Numbered from the stretch's first letter, positions 50,808-59,686 are shown. The stretch: DNA of 64,000 nucleotides from an uncultured Lachnospiraceae bacterium (GCA_910576535.1 CAJTKK010000017.1:1-64000), one strand, 5' to 3'. Numbers and translations are program-made. The notes: generated by a model not told the origin, from the letters alone.

Positions 50808-50948
50808 CTACTCCGCCACTTCCGAAACTACCGTGACCGGAATCAGTTTTGTATCCCTTATACTCACCCCTACATGAACAAAATACAATGACACCGTCAC
50901 CAAACCTGCAATGACAACCGCAACCATAGCCCTTTTTACAGTCCCCAT
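50808..50948 (-). CDS. Small single-pass membrane protein (46 aa) overlapping the ABC gene
   Basis: ATG at 50948 starts within the last codons of the ABC transporter gene (overlap 13 bases); stop TAG at 50808. The peptide has a basic start M-G-T-V-K-R-A, a hydrophobic helix V-A-V-V-I-A-G-L-V-T-V-S-L-Y-F-V and a short outer tail ending V-V-S-E-V-A-E. AAGGAGG lies 11 bases upstream, inside the ABC gene, so translation is coupled. Size and topology suggest a regulator or accessory of the transporter, but no family was recognised. Confidence 0.65.
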   Translation of the reverse strand: MGTVKRAMVAVVIAGLVTVSLYFVHVGVSIRDTKLIPVTVVSEVAE

Positions 50949-52702
50949 TCTCCCTTCTTCCTCCTTACCTCTTCAATCTGACCCTCTGATACTCTATAGA
51001 TAATATCACAATTCTCAATCGTATTCAATCGGTGGGCAATAATAATCATTGTCTTTTTTCCATGGAAACTATTAATCGCATCCATTAACGCCGCCTCCGT
51101 CTCGTTATCCAGCGCTGAGGTAGCTTCATCAAACACCAATATCTCCGGATTATGGTAAAGAGCCCTTGCAATTCCGATCCTTTGCCGCTGCCCGCCAGAA
51201 AGCCTTACCCCTCTTTCCCCTACTTTTGTATCCAGTCCTTCCGGAAGCGACTTGACAAAGTCCTTAAGCTGGGCCTCTTCCAAAGTCTCCCATACCCTTT
51301 CCTCATCAATGTCCTCTACCCTAATGCCAAAACCGATATTCTCCCGTATCGACTCATCAATCAGGTAAATACTCTGGGGAATATAACCGATTTGAGCCAG
51401 CCATGAAGCGTAGCTTTCAAAAATATCCCTGCCGTCACAAGTAATCTCCCCTTCCTGCACATGAAGAAGCCCTAATATAATATCCACCACTGTTGATTTT
51501 CCCGCCCCGGAAGTTCCCATAATCCCTACGGATTTCCCATATGGAACCGTCATATGGGCATGATCAAATATTTTCTTATCTGTATTGGGATATGCATACG
51601 TAATGTTTTTTAATTCAATTTTATCATGAATCCCCATTTTCTTTCGGTAATCCCCGGTAAGAAGATGGCTGTTTTCCTCCATGCTTTCTTTGCTTATCTT
51701 CATGTTTTCATACACATAATCCAGGCACGGCTGATTATAAGCTATTTCCGCCAGATACGTATTAATCCGGTTGAGGCACGGCATTAGCCGGATAGCAGCC
51801 ACCGCATAAATAGAAAGCACAGTAACCAGCTTATCCACATCGTTCCCGGATGCAATATATACCATGATATACCCCACCAGACTGCCGATGAACACTGTTT
51901 CTATCAGGTTTTTGGGAATGCAGTTCAATACGGCATATCTTTGGGACAAAGTTGCCCCGTATATCCCTGAATTTTCATAATTATATGCAAAGAATTCTTC
52001 CCTATGGAGGACTTTCACATCTTTTATCCCATAAATTGCCTGAATCCTCCACTTAGCAATCCGGGACTGTATCTCCTGGTTCTTTTTCCCTAAAGCGTTC
52101 AGCCTTGGTTTCATCCCCTTGCTCATCAGCAAAGTCACCGCCCCAAACACGCCAACCATCATCACGGCCATTTTCCAGTCTGTGACCACCAGAACGGCTG
52201 CCAGAAATACAAATACAATAGCTTCGGACGCAAATTGCAGAAGAACCATCATCAGTTGGAACAGATTCGGGATGTCAGAATCAGTCATGCGGAATACCGT
52301 AGGTATATCCGCATCCAGATAAAATTCATAGGGTCTGTTTAAGAATTCCCGCAGCACTTGGCTGATCATCTTATTCTTATTCACTGTAATAAACCGGTTC
52401 TGCTCATAAGTCAGCCAGACCGTATATAAGTTTTTCAGCACATAAACCCCTATCAGCAGCCCCAACAGGAACATCGTAAAGGACTGCATGGATTCTATAT
52501 GAAAGATATCCATAACAGTTCCCACAATTTCATATTCCTGCAAAGATTCCTGATCCAGGATTACTGTGATCACCGGCAGCATGGCAGAAACCCCCAAAGT
52601 TTCCACAATGCCCCCGATGAAAATCATCACTCCCAGCAATGCCAGATGCACTTTCTGTCTCCGGTTGAAAATTACCATTAACTTTTTAAACATTTTATCC
52701 AT
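50936..52702 (-). CDS. ABC exporter, fused permease and ATPase (PglK/MsbA-like)
   Basis: A 588-residue half-transporter. Six membrane segments (about residues 15-310) are followed by an ATP-binding domain with Walker A G-T-S-G-A-G-K-S-T, signature L-S-G-G-Q-R-Q-R-I-G, Walker B I-L-V-F-D-E-A-T-S-A-L-D and the H-loop A-H-R-L. The sequence style (Y-G-I-K-D-V-K-V-L, I-Y-A-V-A-A-I-R-L-M-P) recalls lipid-linked-glycan flippases such as PglK. It lies 10 bases after a DUF3431-like gene and near a DUF6056 membrane protein, both surface-glycan types, which supports export of a lipid-linked sugar. The exact cargo is unknown. Confidence 0.9.
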   Translation of the reverse strand: MDKMFKKLMVIFNRRQKVHLALLGVMIFIGGIVETLGVSAMLPVITVILDQESLQEYEIVGTVMDIFHIESMQSFTMFLLGLLIGVYVLKNLYTVWLTYEQNRFITVNKNKMISQVLREFLNRPYEFYLDADIPTVFRMTDSDIPNLFQLMMVLLQFASEAIVFVFLAAVLVVTDWKMAVMMVGVFGAVTLLMSKGMKPRLNALGKKNQEIQSRIAKWRIQAIYGIKDVKVLHREEFFAYNYENSGIYGATLSQRYAVLNCIPKNLIETVFIGSLVGYIMVYIASGNDVDKLVTVLSIYAVAAIRLMPCLNRINTYLAEIAYNQPCLDYVYENMKISKESMEENSHLLTGDYRKKMGIHDKIELKNITYAYPNTDKKIFDHAHMTVPYGKSVGIMGTSGAGKSTVVDIILGLLHVQEGEITCDGRDIFESYASWLAQIGYIPQSIYLIDESIRENIGFGIRVEDIDEERVWETLEEAQLKDFVKSLPEGLDTKVGERGVRLSGGQRQRIGIARALYHNPEILVFDEATSALDNETEAALMDAINSFHGKKTMIIIAHRLNTIENCDIIYRVSEGQIEEVRRKKGEWGL

Positions 52703-52712
52703 CCTCTGTTTT

Positions 52713-53567
52713 CTATAGGCCGATCCCTTTTTTTAACCGGTATTCCAGCTTCCGCAGCTTCTTCATCCTTTTCCCCCTGATGGAATCCTGAAATTCGATC
52801 AAAGGAATCCTCTCTTCTATCTTCTGTTCAAATAATGCTTCATCGTTCATCCACTCATTTTCTTCATAAGACTCGCCAAAAATAACAGGGAGCATCCGTT
52901 CCACATGATGAGCCTCCGAGGGGAAGCTGGGGTTTAACCCATAATTCATCATTTTATTCATATTCCGGTAGAACTCCGGCGTATGCTTCCGTACCTGGCA
53001 ACGGCTGACAATATAGCAGGCGCCCGGTGAAAATATATTATATCTCGGTATTATGGGCCTTTTATAAATAAAAGAAAGCATACTGTTGTACTCATCAAAA
53101 TAGCGGTGGGGATGATTCGGCGATTCTACGTACCAGGAAGTATTTTCTTCCAGGTAATGGGACTCGCTTACCAGACATTCTATCGGCTCTTCTTCCTTCG
53201 ATATTTTCCCTTGCTGCTTTAATTTTGCAAAAATATCTTTATCTTCGTATAAAAATGTAAAATGTTTGTTGTTATAAACTCTCCCGAAATATTCCTTGGA
53301 GCAGTGCCTGCCCAGCATATTGCCCTTGCATAGGCAAAGATATTCCGGCAGGTTTTCATAATTATCCGCAAAAAATTGGAAATAAGAAGTAATATTATGC
53401 CCTGTATTTTCCACATGAATATAATGATACCCTCTTCTGCCCAATTCATCTGTCACTTTTTTATCCGTGGACGCATCGTAAATAATGTAGTCCCTGCAAT
53501 ACCCAAGCAGCTCTTCCGGTACGGTATTAAAATTATGAATCACAAAAAAAGTATCTGTTTTTCCCAT
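52713..53567 (-). CDS. DUF3431-like protein, possible glycosyltransferase
   Basis: A soluble 284-residue protein. Y-I-H-V-E-N-T-G-H-N-I-T-S-Y-F-Q-F-F and N-L-P-E-Y-L-C-L-C-K-G-N near residues 55-95 resemble DUF3431/glycosyltransferase-like proteins of surface-glycan clusters; a profile search is needed. F-S-P-G-A-C-Y-I-V lies near 195. The tail is strongly basic (R-G-K-R-M-K-K-L-R-K-L-E-Y-R-L-K-K), possibly binding membrane lipid. The start at 53567 is an ATG; a GTG at 53579 is too close to its G-rich site. It is encoded between DUF6056 and the ABC exporter. Confidence 0.7.
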   Translation of the reverse strand: MGKTDTFFVIHNFNTVPEELLGYCRDYIIYDASTDKKVTDELGRRGYHYIHVENTGHNITSYFQFFADNYENLPEYLCLCKGNMLGRHCSKEYFGRVYNNKHFTFLYEDKDIFAKLKQQGKISKEEEPIECLVSESHYLEENTSWYVESPNHPHRYFDEYNSMLSFIYKRPIIPRYNIFSPGACYIVSRCQVRKHTPEFYRNMNKMMNYGLNPSFPSEAHHVERMLPVIFGESYEENEWMNDEALFEQKIEERIPLIEFQDSIRGKRMKKLRKLEYRLKKGIGL

Positions 53568-53651
53568 TTTTCTTTCCACCCTTTTCCTTTGGCAACGTAA
53601 TCTGCATTCCCCGTCTTTCCTTTTGCTGTCCTATTGCCTCATCCGCTGCTG

Positions 53652-55007
53652 TTAATACTCTTCCCATTCATCCCTCGGGACTGCCTTTATCTTTTCCAGG
53701 CCATATTTGATACGGAATACTTCATTTATCCAAAACTCCTTGTCCATGGAAATATCATTATCATACATAAAGCTGTACTCTGTCTGGAATTCCGGCCGCA
53801 GCATCGGCAGCGTCAGATCATAATTTCCCTGCTGCGTCTGTTCCAGGATATATTCCTCTCTCTCATTTACCTCCCGCAGGATTCTTGCCAGATTAGCCCC
53901 GTTTTCCATATAGGAAAAGAACATCCAAACCGTTGCTGCAATAATCCCCCCTGTTTTTACGGAAATCAGCAAAGTATCCTCCCTGGCAATCCTTTGCACC
54001 ATCTGTGCGCATGCGATTGTAAAAAAAATATTTGCCCCAAAATAAGCCCTCGGCATAGGTTCCGGCGTTAAAACCAGAACATAACTCGTTGCCAGCCCTG
54101 CCAGGCAGAAAATAAATGTATCCGTAAATTCTTCCAGCTTCTTCCCTTTATAAATAAAGTACACGCAAAGAAAACAGATGACAGCAATATAAATCATCAT
54201 ATAGCTGTTCACTGCCTTATTGATTTTCAGTCCCCTGCTCACATAAGCCATAATCCCGGTATAGGTTTCATCCGCCAGCATCAAAGCGCTTCTTGCCTTA
54301 TTTCCGGGCGCAAGCAGCATCATAAGGAAACCGGAAAGCATCCCGGCTATTCCCGCTGCCGTCCAAGAATATATCTTTTTTTCTTTCTTGAAATATAGCA
54401 ATGAAAAAATCAGGGCTATCAGGATGCCTCCCCCGGACGTATTTTCATTTCCCCATCCAGCCAATACCCCAAAAAGGAACATCAGAACGCTTATCGGAAC
54501 TGTCTTTGTATAGGAACGCCCGTTTTCCAGGAAATAACGGAAACAGGTCAGGAACCCCAGCAGAATCACAATCCCCCACAAGTAATTACATGCTCCGCCC
54601 ATCCATAGAACCGTCTGTGAAAATTCCACACTGAAATTCCACACAAGCAGATTAATAAAAACAAAAAGAAAGGCATCATATTTTTTTCTTTCTTTTACAT
54701 TCCAGTAAATCAGCAGGGTCAGCATGACAAAACAAAGACTGTTAAAAAGGTTAAAAACCCATTTAGGCATTAAGCTGAAAATCTTTAAAATCACCTGCAA
54801 TACCGAACGGCCTGTCCATGTCATGTATTGTTTATATTCCATACGGAATATGTCAAACGGCGACTGGTAATCCGAAGCCTTAAACAGCAGATCATCCGAC
54901 ATAAGCGGCGTCAGATTATTGTAAATCCATATTGCTGCAAAACTTATTCCCAGCAAGATCCAAAAAACTGCCTTTCTTTTCTTATCATTCAAATATGTTT
55001 TTTCCAT
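53652..55007 (-). CDS. DUF6056-like multi-pass membrane protein
   Basis: A 451-residue protein with about ten hydrophobic segments, resembling DUF6056 and glycosyltransferase-C-like membrane proteins. After the first helix, L-T-P-L-M-S-D-D-L-L-F carries an Asp-Asp pair in the first outer loop, as in lipid-sugar-dependent GT-C enzymes. W-G-N-E-N-T-S-G-G-G near residue 205 is another marked loop. The hydrophilic C-terminal 80 residues probably lie outside or in the cytoplasm. GAGGT lies 4-5 bases before the ATG at 55007. It heads the surface cluster that ends at 50733. Confidence 0.75.
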   Translation of the reverse strand: MEKTYLNDKKRKAVFWILLGISFAAIWIYNNLTPLMSDDLLFKASDYQSPFDIFRMEYKQYMTWTGRSVLQVILKIFSLMPKWVFNLFNSLCFVMLTLLIYWNVKERKKYDAFLFVFINLLVWNFSVEFSQTVLWMGGACNYLWGIVILLGFLTCFRYFLENGRSYTKTVPISVLMFLFGVLAGWGNENTSGGGILIALIFSLLYFKKEKKIYSWTAAGIAGMLSGFLMMLLAPGNKARSALMLADETYTGIMAYVSRGLKINKAVNSYMMIYIAVICFLCVYFIYKGKKLEEFTDTFIFCLAGLATSYVLVLTPEPMPRAYFGANIFFTIACAQMVQRIAREDTLLISVKTGGIIAATVWMFFSYMENGANLARILREVNEREEYILEQTQQGNYDLTLPMLRPEFQTEYSFMYDNDISMDKEFWINEVFRIKYGLEKIKAVPRDEWEEY

Positions 55008-55198
55008 TTTTACCTCATTCTCATACTGCTTTTTATTCTTTCTTATATTTTTATGATTATAGCAAAATATATCTGCCATTTCAACAAACATTCCTTTTCC
55101 ATAGGAAAATCCTTTATCAAAGTTTTATGCGCACAACATTTACTTGTATTCTAATTCTGCTCTTTCCTAAAAAACGATTAATCTAAGGCAATAAAATA

Positions 55199-55227
55199 TT
55201 TACACAGAAATACAAATATGATAGAAT
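55199..55227 (+). promoter_or_regulatory. Promoter of the BlaI-type gene
   Basis: TTTACA (55199-55204), 17-base spacer, TAGAAT (55222-55227), about 105 bases before the start codon. The gap from 55008 to 55198 shows nothing else. Confidence 0.65.
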
Positions 55228-55333
55228 GAGACAATATAAAACAATAAAAGGATGTAAAAAGCCAAGAATTGACAAAATAAGGAAGATGTCTCTATTTCTG
55301 CCTTATTGTCTTTTTACAGCAAGGAGAAATATA

Positions 55334-55759
55334 ATGGAAAAAAATAGAAATAAATACAATTTATCGGTTCGTGAAATAGATATCCTTTATGCCCTATGGA
55401 AAGCGGAAAGACCCCTGCTGGCCTCTGAAATTTCGGAGGCAGATGAAAAACTGAAACTGGCAACCGTGCATACCACCTTAAAAAGGATGCTCGATAAGAA
55501 AGTGATAGAAGTCGCTGATTTTGTGAAAAGCGGAAATGTTTTCGGCCGGCGTTATACACCGACCATTACTTTACAGGAATTTGAATTAAATAAGCTCTCC
55601 TCTGCCACCTCGAGCCTGGTATCCGCCCTTCCCGACAACGCAAATAACAATTTTATTTTAGAGGAACTGAACAACTTAGAACAAATCATCAAGGAGCAGA
55701 AAGAAAAGATATTAAAAGCAAACGGCAATCCCCCCCAAAAGCCAGAGGAAGCGATCTGA
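55334..55759 (+). CDS. BlaI/MecI/CopY-family transcriptional regulator
   Basis: Winged-helix repressor of 141 aa. L-S-V-R-E-I-D-I-L-Y-A-L-W-K-A-E-R-P-L-L-A-S-E-I near the N-terminus and L-A-T-V-H-T-T-L-K-R-M-L-D-K-K-V-I form the DNA-binding fold, with the wing F-G-R-R-Y-T-P-T. A C-terminal helix probably dimerises. No blaR-type sensor protease is encoded nearby, so this is an orphan repressor with unknown signal. AAGGAG lies 7 bases before the ATG. Confidence 0.85.
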   Translation: MEKNRNKYNLSVREIDILYALWKAERPLLASEISEADEKLKLATVHTTLKRMLDKKVIEVADFVKSGNVFGRRYTPTITLQEFELNKLSSATSSLVSALPDNANNNFILEELNNLEQIIKEQKEKILKANGNPPQKPEEAI

Positions 55760-55827
55760 CCTCCATAACACCTTCATTGCTCATAAAAAGAATACACCAT
55801 TTGCTTGTATTGATAGGATGATAATCT

Positions 55828-55871
55828 CAAAAAGCAGCATCCTCATTCCGGCAGAATAAGGCGCTGCTTTA
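55828..55871. terminator. Bidirectional terminator between the BlaI-type gene and guaA
   Basis: AAAAAGCAGC (55829-55838) pairs with GCTGCTTT (55863 on), enclosing a second stem CCTCATTC/GAATAAGG with loop CGGCA. The minus strand gives a TTTTT tail. It serves both convergent genes. Confidence 0.8.
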
Positions 55872-55931
55872 TGCAAAAAACTATTTTTAGCCCCTAACCG
55901 AACTTTATCCCGGCTCTTCCATTCAAATATA

Positions 55932-57224
55932 TTATTCCCATTCAATGGTTGCCGTCGGTTTTGGGCTTAAATCATAACATACCCTGTTTACATTAGGCAC
56001 TTCTTTCATAATCCTGTCTGTGATTTTCATCAGTACCGGCCAGTCGATCTGCTCTACTGTGGCGCTCATAGCATCCACGGTATTCACCGCCCGGATGATG
56101 ACCGGATATTCAAAGCATCTCGCATGATCCCTCACTCCTACCGATTTAAAATCCGGCACTGCCGTAAAATACTGCCATACCTTTTGATCCAGCCCCGACG
56201 CCGCAAATTCTTCCCTCAAAATGGCATCCGATTCCCGTACGGCTTCTAAACGTTCCTTCGTAATCGCGCCCAAACACCTTACGCCAAGACCCGGCCCCGG
56301 GAACGGCTGACGGTACACCATTTCCCTGGGAAGCCCAAGCTCCATCCCACATGCGCGCACTTCATCCTTAAACAGATAATACAGCGGTTCTACCAAAGAA
56401 AACTTTAAATCTTCCGGAAGCCCCCCGACGTTATGGTGGGATTTCACCATTTTGGCTGTTTTTGTGCCGGACTCGATAATATCAGGATAAATCGTCCCCT
56501 GCGCCAGAAACTCAATCCCTTCCAGCTTGCGGGCTTCTTCTTCAAAGACACGGATAAATTCCGCGCCGATAATCTTCCTCTTCTGTTCCGGATCCGCCAC
56601 CCCGGACAGTTTCCCAAGAAAACGTTCTTCTGCATCCACGTAAATCAGATTTGCATCCATTTGATTCTTGAAAACTTCTATCACGCTTTCCGATTCGCCT
56701 TTCCGCATGAGTCCATGATTCACATGCACGCATATCAGTTGTTTCCCGATAGCCTTAATCAGCAACGCTGCGACCACCGAACTATCCACGCCTCCCGACA
56801 AAGCCAGCAAAACCTTCTTATCCCCTACCTGCCTGCGTACCAGTTCCACCTGATCCTCAATAAAATTCTTCATATTCCAGTTTGTTTCCGCTTTACATGC
56901 ATCAAACACAAATGTCTTAAGCCCATTCTCATCCGGCATCGCATCCAATTGCAGCGTACACTTCGATGTAGGATGATCAATAGACATCATAGGATAGCCC
57001 ATATCATACAGTTCCGGGCGTACTTCTACCGGCGCCCCGTCTACTACCCGGTTTTCTCCCCCATATAAAATAATCCCTTTTAAATTCCCCGTTTTCTTTA
57101 ATTCATTCACTGTAATGTCATGTGGATATATCTCGCTATATACTCCTAATGCCCGGATAGCCCTCGCCAATTCCGTATTTTTCGTGCTTCCAAGATCCAA
57201 AACCGCTATCATATCCTGTTTCAT
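55932..57224 (-). CDS. guaA: GMP synthase lacking the glutaminase active site
   Basis: Converts XMP to GMP. The synthetase part is complete: L-A-L-S-G-G-V-D-S-S-V-V-A pyrophosphatase loop (about residue 143), K-S-H-H-N-V-G-G-L-P, R-Q-P-F-P-G-P-G-L-G and the dimer-domain ending T-A-T-I-E-W-E. The N-terminal amidotransferase is cut to about 85 residues (V-L-D-L-G-S to P-M-M-S-I-D-H). Where glutaminases have G-x-C-x-G-x-Q the sequence is S-I-D-H-P, and the later His-Glu pair is absent. The total is 430 aa against about 510-525 for ordinary GuaA. The frame is unbroken, so this is an in-frame loss; the enzyme should use free ammonia or a separate glutaminase. Confidence 0.9.
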   Translation of the reverse strand: MKQDMIAVLDLGSTKNTELARAIRALGVYSEIYPHDITVNELKKTGNLKGIILYGGENRVVDGAPVEVRPELYDMGYPMMSIDHPTSKCTLQLDAMPDENGLKTFVFDACKAETNWNMKNFIEDQVELVRRQVGDKKVLLALSGGVDSSVVAALLIKAIGKQLICVHVNHGLMRKGESESVIEVFKNQMDANLIYVDAEERFLGKLSGVADPEQKRKIIGAEFIRVFEEEARKLEGIEFLAQGTIYPDIIESGTKTAKMVKSHHNVGGLPEDLKFSLVEPLYYLFKDEVRACGMELGLPREMVYRQPFPGPGLGVRCLGAITKERLEAVRESDAILREEFAASGLDQKVWQYFTAVPDFKSVGVRDHARCFEYPVIIRAVNTVDAMSATVEQIDWPVLMKITDRIMKEVPNVNRVCYDLSPKPTATIEWE

Positions 57225-57351
57225 CCCATTCCTCCTTGCAATTCATCTGGTATCTTTGTCTTCATTCCCATATTTCCGCCCAACGGCTCCATGCTCCCGG
57301 CTAAAAAACTCTGTCTTTTCTGCCCATTCCGCTTACGCATTAATGCAACTC

Positions 57352-57381
57352 ATTATACCATCTTTTTCTTCTGCCTGACAA
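57352..57381 (-). promoter_or_regulatory. guaA: Promoter of guaA
   Basis: -35 TTGTCA (57376-57381), 18-base spacer, -10 TATAAT (57352-57357), with a leader of about 125 bases. No purine riboswitch was found in the leader. Confidence 0.75.
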
Positions 57382-57383
57382 GA

Positions 57384-57410
57384 ATAAAAGTGCGTTCCGC
57401 TCCATAAGAC
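57384..57410. repeat. Dispersed intergenic repeat, copy F (fragment)
   Basis: ATAAAAGTGCGTTCCGCTCC followed by ATAAGAC, matching the GAACGAAAGTGCGTTCCACAC part of copy B. It lies just upstream of the guaA -35. The rest of the copy is not recognisable. Confidence 0.4.
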
Positions 57411-57519
57411 ATTCCAGGAATTCTTCATGCGGAAACTTTATCCGACAGCTTCTGTCATTATAAGCAGGCTTTCCCCGGGTCTTTGCCAATTTACTCTTCT
57501 CTGACGCAGGATTTTTCTT

Positions 57520-57560
57520 TAAAAAAAACCTTGCTGCCGGATTTTTATCCGGCGGCAAGG
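57520..57560 (-). terminator. Terminator of the second chemoreceptor gene
   Basis: CCTTGCCGCCGGAT pairs with ATCCGGCAGCAAGG (57547-57560 with 57529-57542; one mismatch), loop AAAA, followed by eight T residues on the minus strand. It is 60 bases after the stop. Confidence 0.92.
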
Positions 57561-57620
57561 CCTCCCAAACATCATTCCTGAATTTATATCATTCTCTTTA
57601 CAAATCCATCTTCGTTTTAT

Positions 57621-59321
57621 TTATTCATCCATCAGCTTAAACTGGCTTACCAATTCATCTAATGTTACAGCCTGTGCGGAAAGCTGTTCGCTTGTAGCAG
57701 AAGTTTCCTGCGCAGTTGCCGAATTGTTCTGCACCACCTCGGAAATCTGGCTGACCCCTTGCTCTGCCTGACGCATTGTTTCGTTCTGATCCCCAATCAT
57801 AATGCTCAGTTTCTTGGAAACTTCAGCAATCTGTTTAATACCGTCCACCACGATTTCAATGGAACTCGACGCGCTTTCTACCGCACGGTTTCCGCCTTCA
57901 ATTTCCTGCAAGGATCCCTCGATCAGCTCCCTGGTGTCCACTGCCGCTTTCGCACTCTGTTCCGCCAACTGTCTAATCTGATCCGCAACTACAGCAAAAC
58001 CACGCCCTGCTTCCCCTGCCCTTGCCGCTTCTATAGAAGCATTCAAAGACAGAAGATTTGTCTGCGATGCAATGGATTCGATTTCGGAAATAATATTTCC
58101 GATCTTCTTGGAAGTGTCATCAATCTTTTTCATAGCGGCTACAACTGTATTCATGCCTTCGCGGCTGTTATCCGCTTCATCCGCATATTTTTGCGTCTGT
58201 ACATAAGATTCTTCCGCATCTTCCGCGCTTCTTTCCATCGTTTCCGTAATATTTACGATCGTTGCCTGCAGCTCTTCCACCGCACCGGCCTGATCCGTTG
58301 CGCCTTCTGCAAGGTTCTGGGCAGATTCTGCCAGATTCGATGCCCCAGCCGATACCTGGTTCGATGCTTCCCCGATGGAACGCAAAGTAGCCGTCATCTG
58401 ATTCCTTAATCCCCTCATCGCCTGTACCAATTTCTCAAAATCACCTGTATATCTATCCAGCATCGAAGAAGATACCGCATAGTTTCCTTCTGCCATCTCA
58501 CCTAACACATAGCTGATGTCATTAATGATCACATTCAGGTTATCCGACATTTCCCTTGCTTCCCTTACCATCACTGCGACTTCGTCCTCAGTATCAACTG
58601 CAGGAAACGGCGCAGAGAAATCCCCTGCCGCCAATGTATTCAGCCGTTTCCCTAACTCATTCAAAGGCTGCGCGATCCCTTTTGCAATGCTTCTTCCTAT
58701 CTTTGTCGAAACCACTATGCCAATGATAATTACCACCACAATTGCAACCAGCAAGATAATGGACAATATCCGCAACGTACCAGAAAGTGCATTTCCTTCA
58801 TGTACTTTCACTGTCAAAAGCTCTTCCAACCTCGTATAAATATCATTATATTGATCTGCCAGTCCGCCCAAAGCCAATTCTTGAGCCTGTATACATAATT
58901 CCCTGTCCGTAGTCGCGCCAAGATCCATTATCTGTTTATCCAATGCCCAATATGCGTCCAGCATAGATTCGATCTCATCATAAGTCTTCCGTCCGTCCTC
59001 AGATACGATTGTATTTTCCACCTGCGCAAAATATTCCTCAAACATTGCCTTATTCTCTTCATGCTGTCCCACCACTGTCATTATTGCATCCGGGTTGTCA
59101 TAGCCAATGGCTGCCCGCAGCGATGACCTGGAATCCGCAAATGCAAACAACGCCTTTCCGATATCGCCCTGCGCAAAACCATAATTCTTTAACGCATAAG
59201 AATATCTGTTTGCAATAACAATCACCGCTATCAACCCCGCTATTGCCGCTGCTGCCGAAATGGCTGAAACCATTACAAAAGATTTTGTAAGTCTTTTTTC
59301 AATTTTTTCTTTGTTGAACAT
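57621..59321 (-). CDS. Methyl-accepting chemotaxis protein with four-helix-bundle sensor
   Basis: Transmembrane chemoreceptor, 566 aa. One membrane segment lies near residues 13-37, followed by an outer helical bundle sensor (about 40-180), a second membrane segment (about 185-208), HAMP, and the signalling coil with I-A-S-Q-T-N-L-L-S-L-N-A-S-I-E-A-A-R-A-G. The C-terminal 300 residues resemble the receptor at 40128, so the two share signalling partners but not ligands. The ATG at 59321 has GGGAGGAG upstream. The frame stays open for about 40 codons further up without a better start. Confidence 0.93.
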   Translation of the reverse strand: MFNKEKIEKRLTKSFVMVSAISAAAAIAGLIAVIVIANRYSYALKNYGFAQGDIGKALFAFADSRSSLRAAIGYDNPDAIMTVVGQHEENKAMFEEYFAQVENTIVSEDGRKTYDEIESMLDAYWALDKQIMDLGATTDRELCIQAQELALGGLADQYNDIYTRLEELLTVKVHEGNALSGTLRILSIILLVAIVVVIIIGIVVSTKIGRSIAKGIAQPLNELGKRLNTLAAGDFSAPFPAVDTEDEVAVMVREAREMSDNLNVIINDISYVLGEMAEGNYAVSSSMLDRYTGDFEKLVQAMRGLRNQMTATLRSIGEASNQVSAGASNLAESAQNLAEGATDQAGAVEELQATIVNITETMERSAEDAEESYVQTQKYADEADNSREGMNTVVAAMKKIDDTSKKIGNIISEIESIASQTNLLSLNASIEAARAGEAGRGFAVVADQIRQLAEQSAKAAVDTRELIEGSLQEIEGGNRAVESASSSIEIVVDGIKQIAEVSKKLSIMIGDQNETMRQAEQGVSQISEVVQNNSATAQETSATSEQLSAQAVTLDELVSQFKLMDE

Positions 59322-59622
59322 TTTTCCCTTTCTCCTCCCTTTTGATAGAATCGAATCTTTTGGCACATCCTTAATCAATGGAATTGGTACATCACGCACT
59401 AACTCTATTACCCTACCTTCACAAGTTTCCGGAATCCGTTTCCCTAAAACACGAAACAGCAGTTATGTATAATTCTCTTCTCTTAAGTTTACCGTAGATT
59501 TATTATAATTCTTTTATGGAAATTATACAATATCTTTGTTAAACAAATATAAAATTTTAAAAAAATAACAAAAATTTTGCAATATGCAACAAAAAAATTT
59601 ATACAAATGTTTAAATTTTGAT
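59322..59622. other. Intergenic region before the chemoreceptor gene
   Basis: AT-rich, about 300 bases. A minus-strand promoter candidate is TTGTAT (59531-59536 region), 17 bases, TATAAT near 59503-59508. No motility-sigma (TAAA-N15-GCCGATAA) site was seen. Nothing else was recognised. Confidence 0.4.
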
Positions 59623-59665
59623 GAAAAACATGGCGGCAAGCAGGAAGCCCCCCTGCCTGCCGCCA
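59623..59665 (-). terminator. Terminator of the ABC-F gene
   Basis: TGGCGGCAGGCAGG pairs with CCTGCTTGCCGCCA (59631-59665), 14 bp with one G-U, loop of 7, followed by TGTTTTTC on the minus strand, 22 bases after the stop. Confidence 0.9.
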
Positions 59666-59686
59666 CGTCTTATTCATTGCCCCTGC

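Noticed and set aside
55932..57224. guaA shortened by frameshift or assembly error
   Set aside because: The frame is continuous, the join reads smoothly from the shortened amidotransferase into the synthetase, and no remnant of the missing part is visible in other frames; an in-frame deletion in the lineage fits better.
57225..57351. Purine riboswitch in the guaA leader
   Set aside because: The conserved junction bases and the paired loops of the purine aptamer were not found.
59322..59440. N-terminal extension of the second chemoreceptor
   Set aside because: The frame is open upstream, but the start at 59321 has a strong ribosome binding site and the family begins with the membrane helix just after it.
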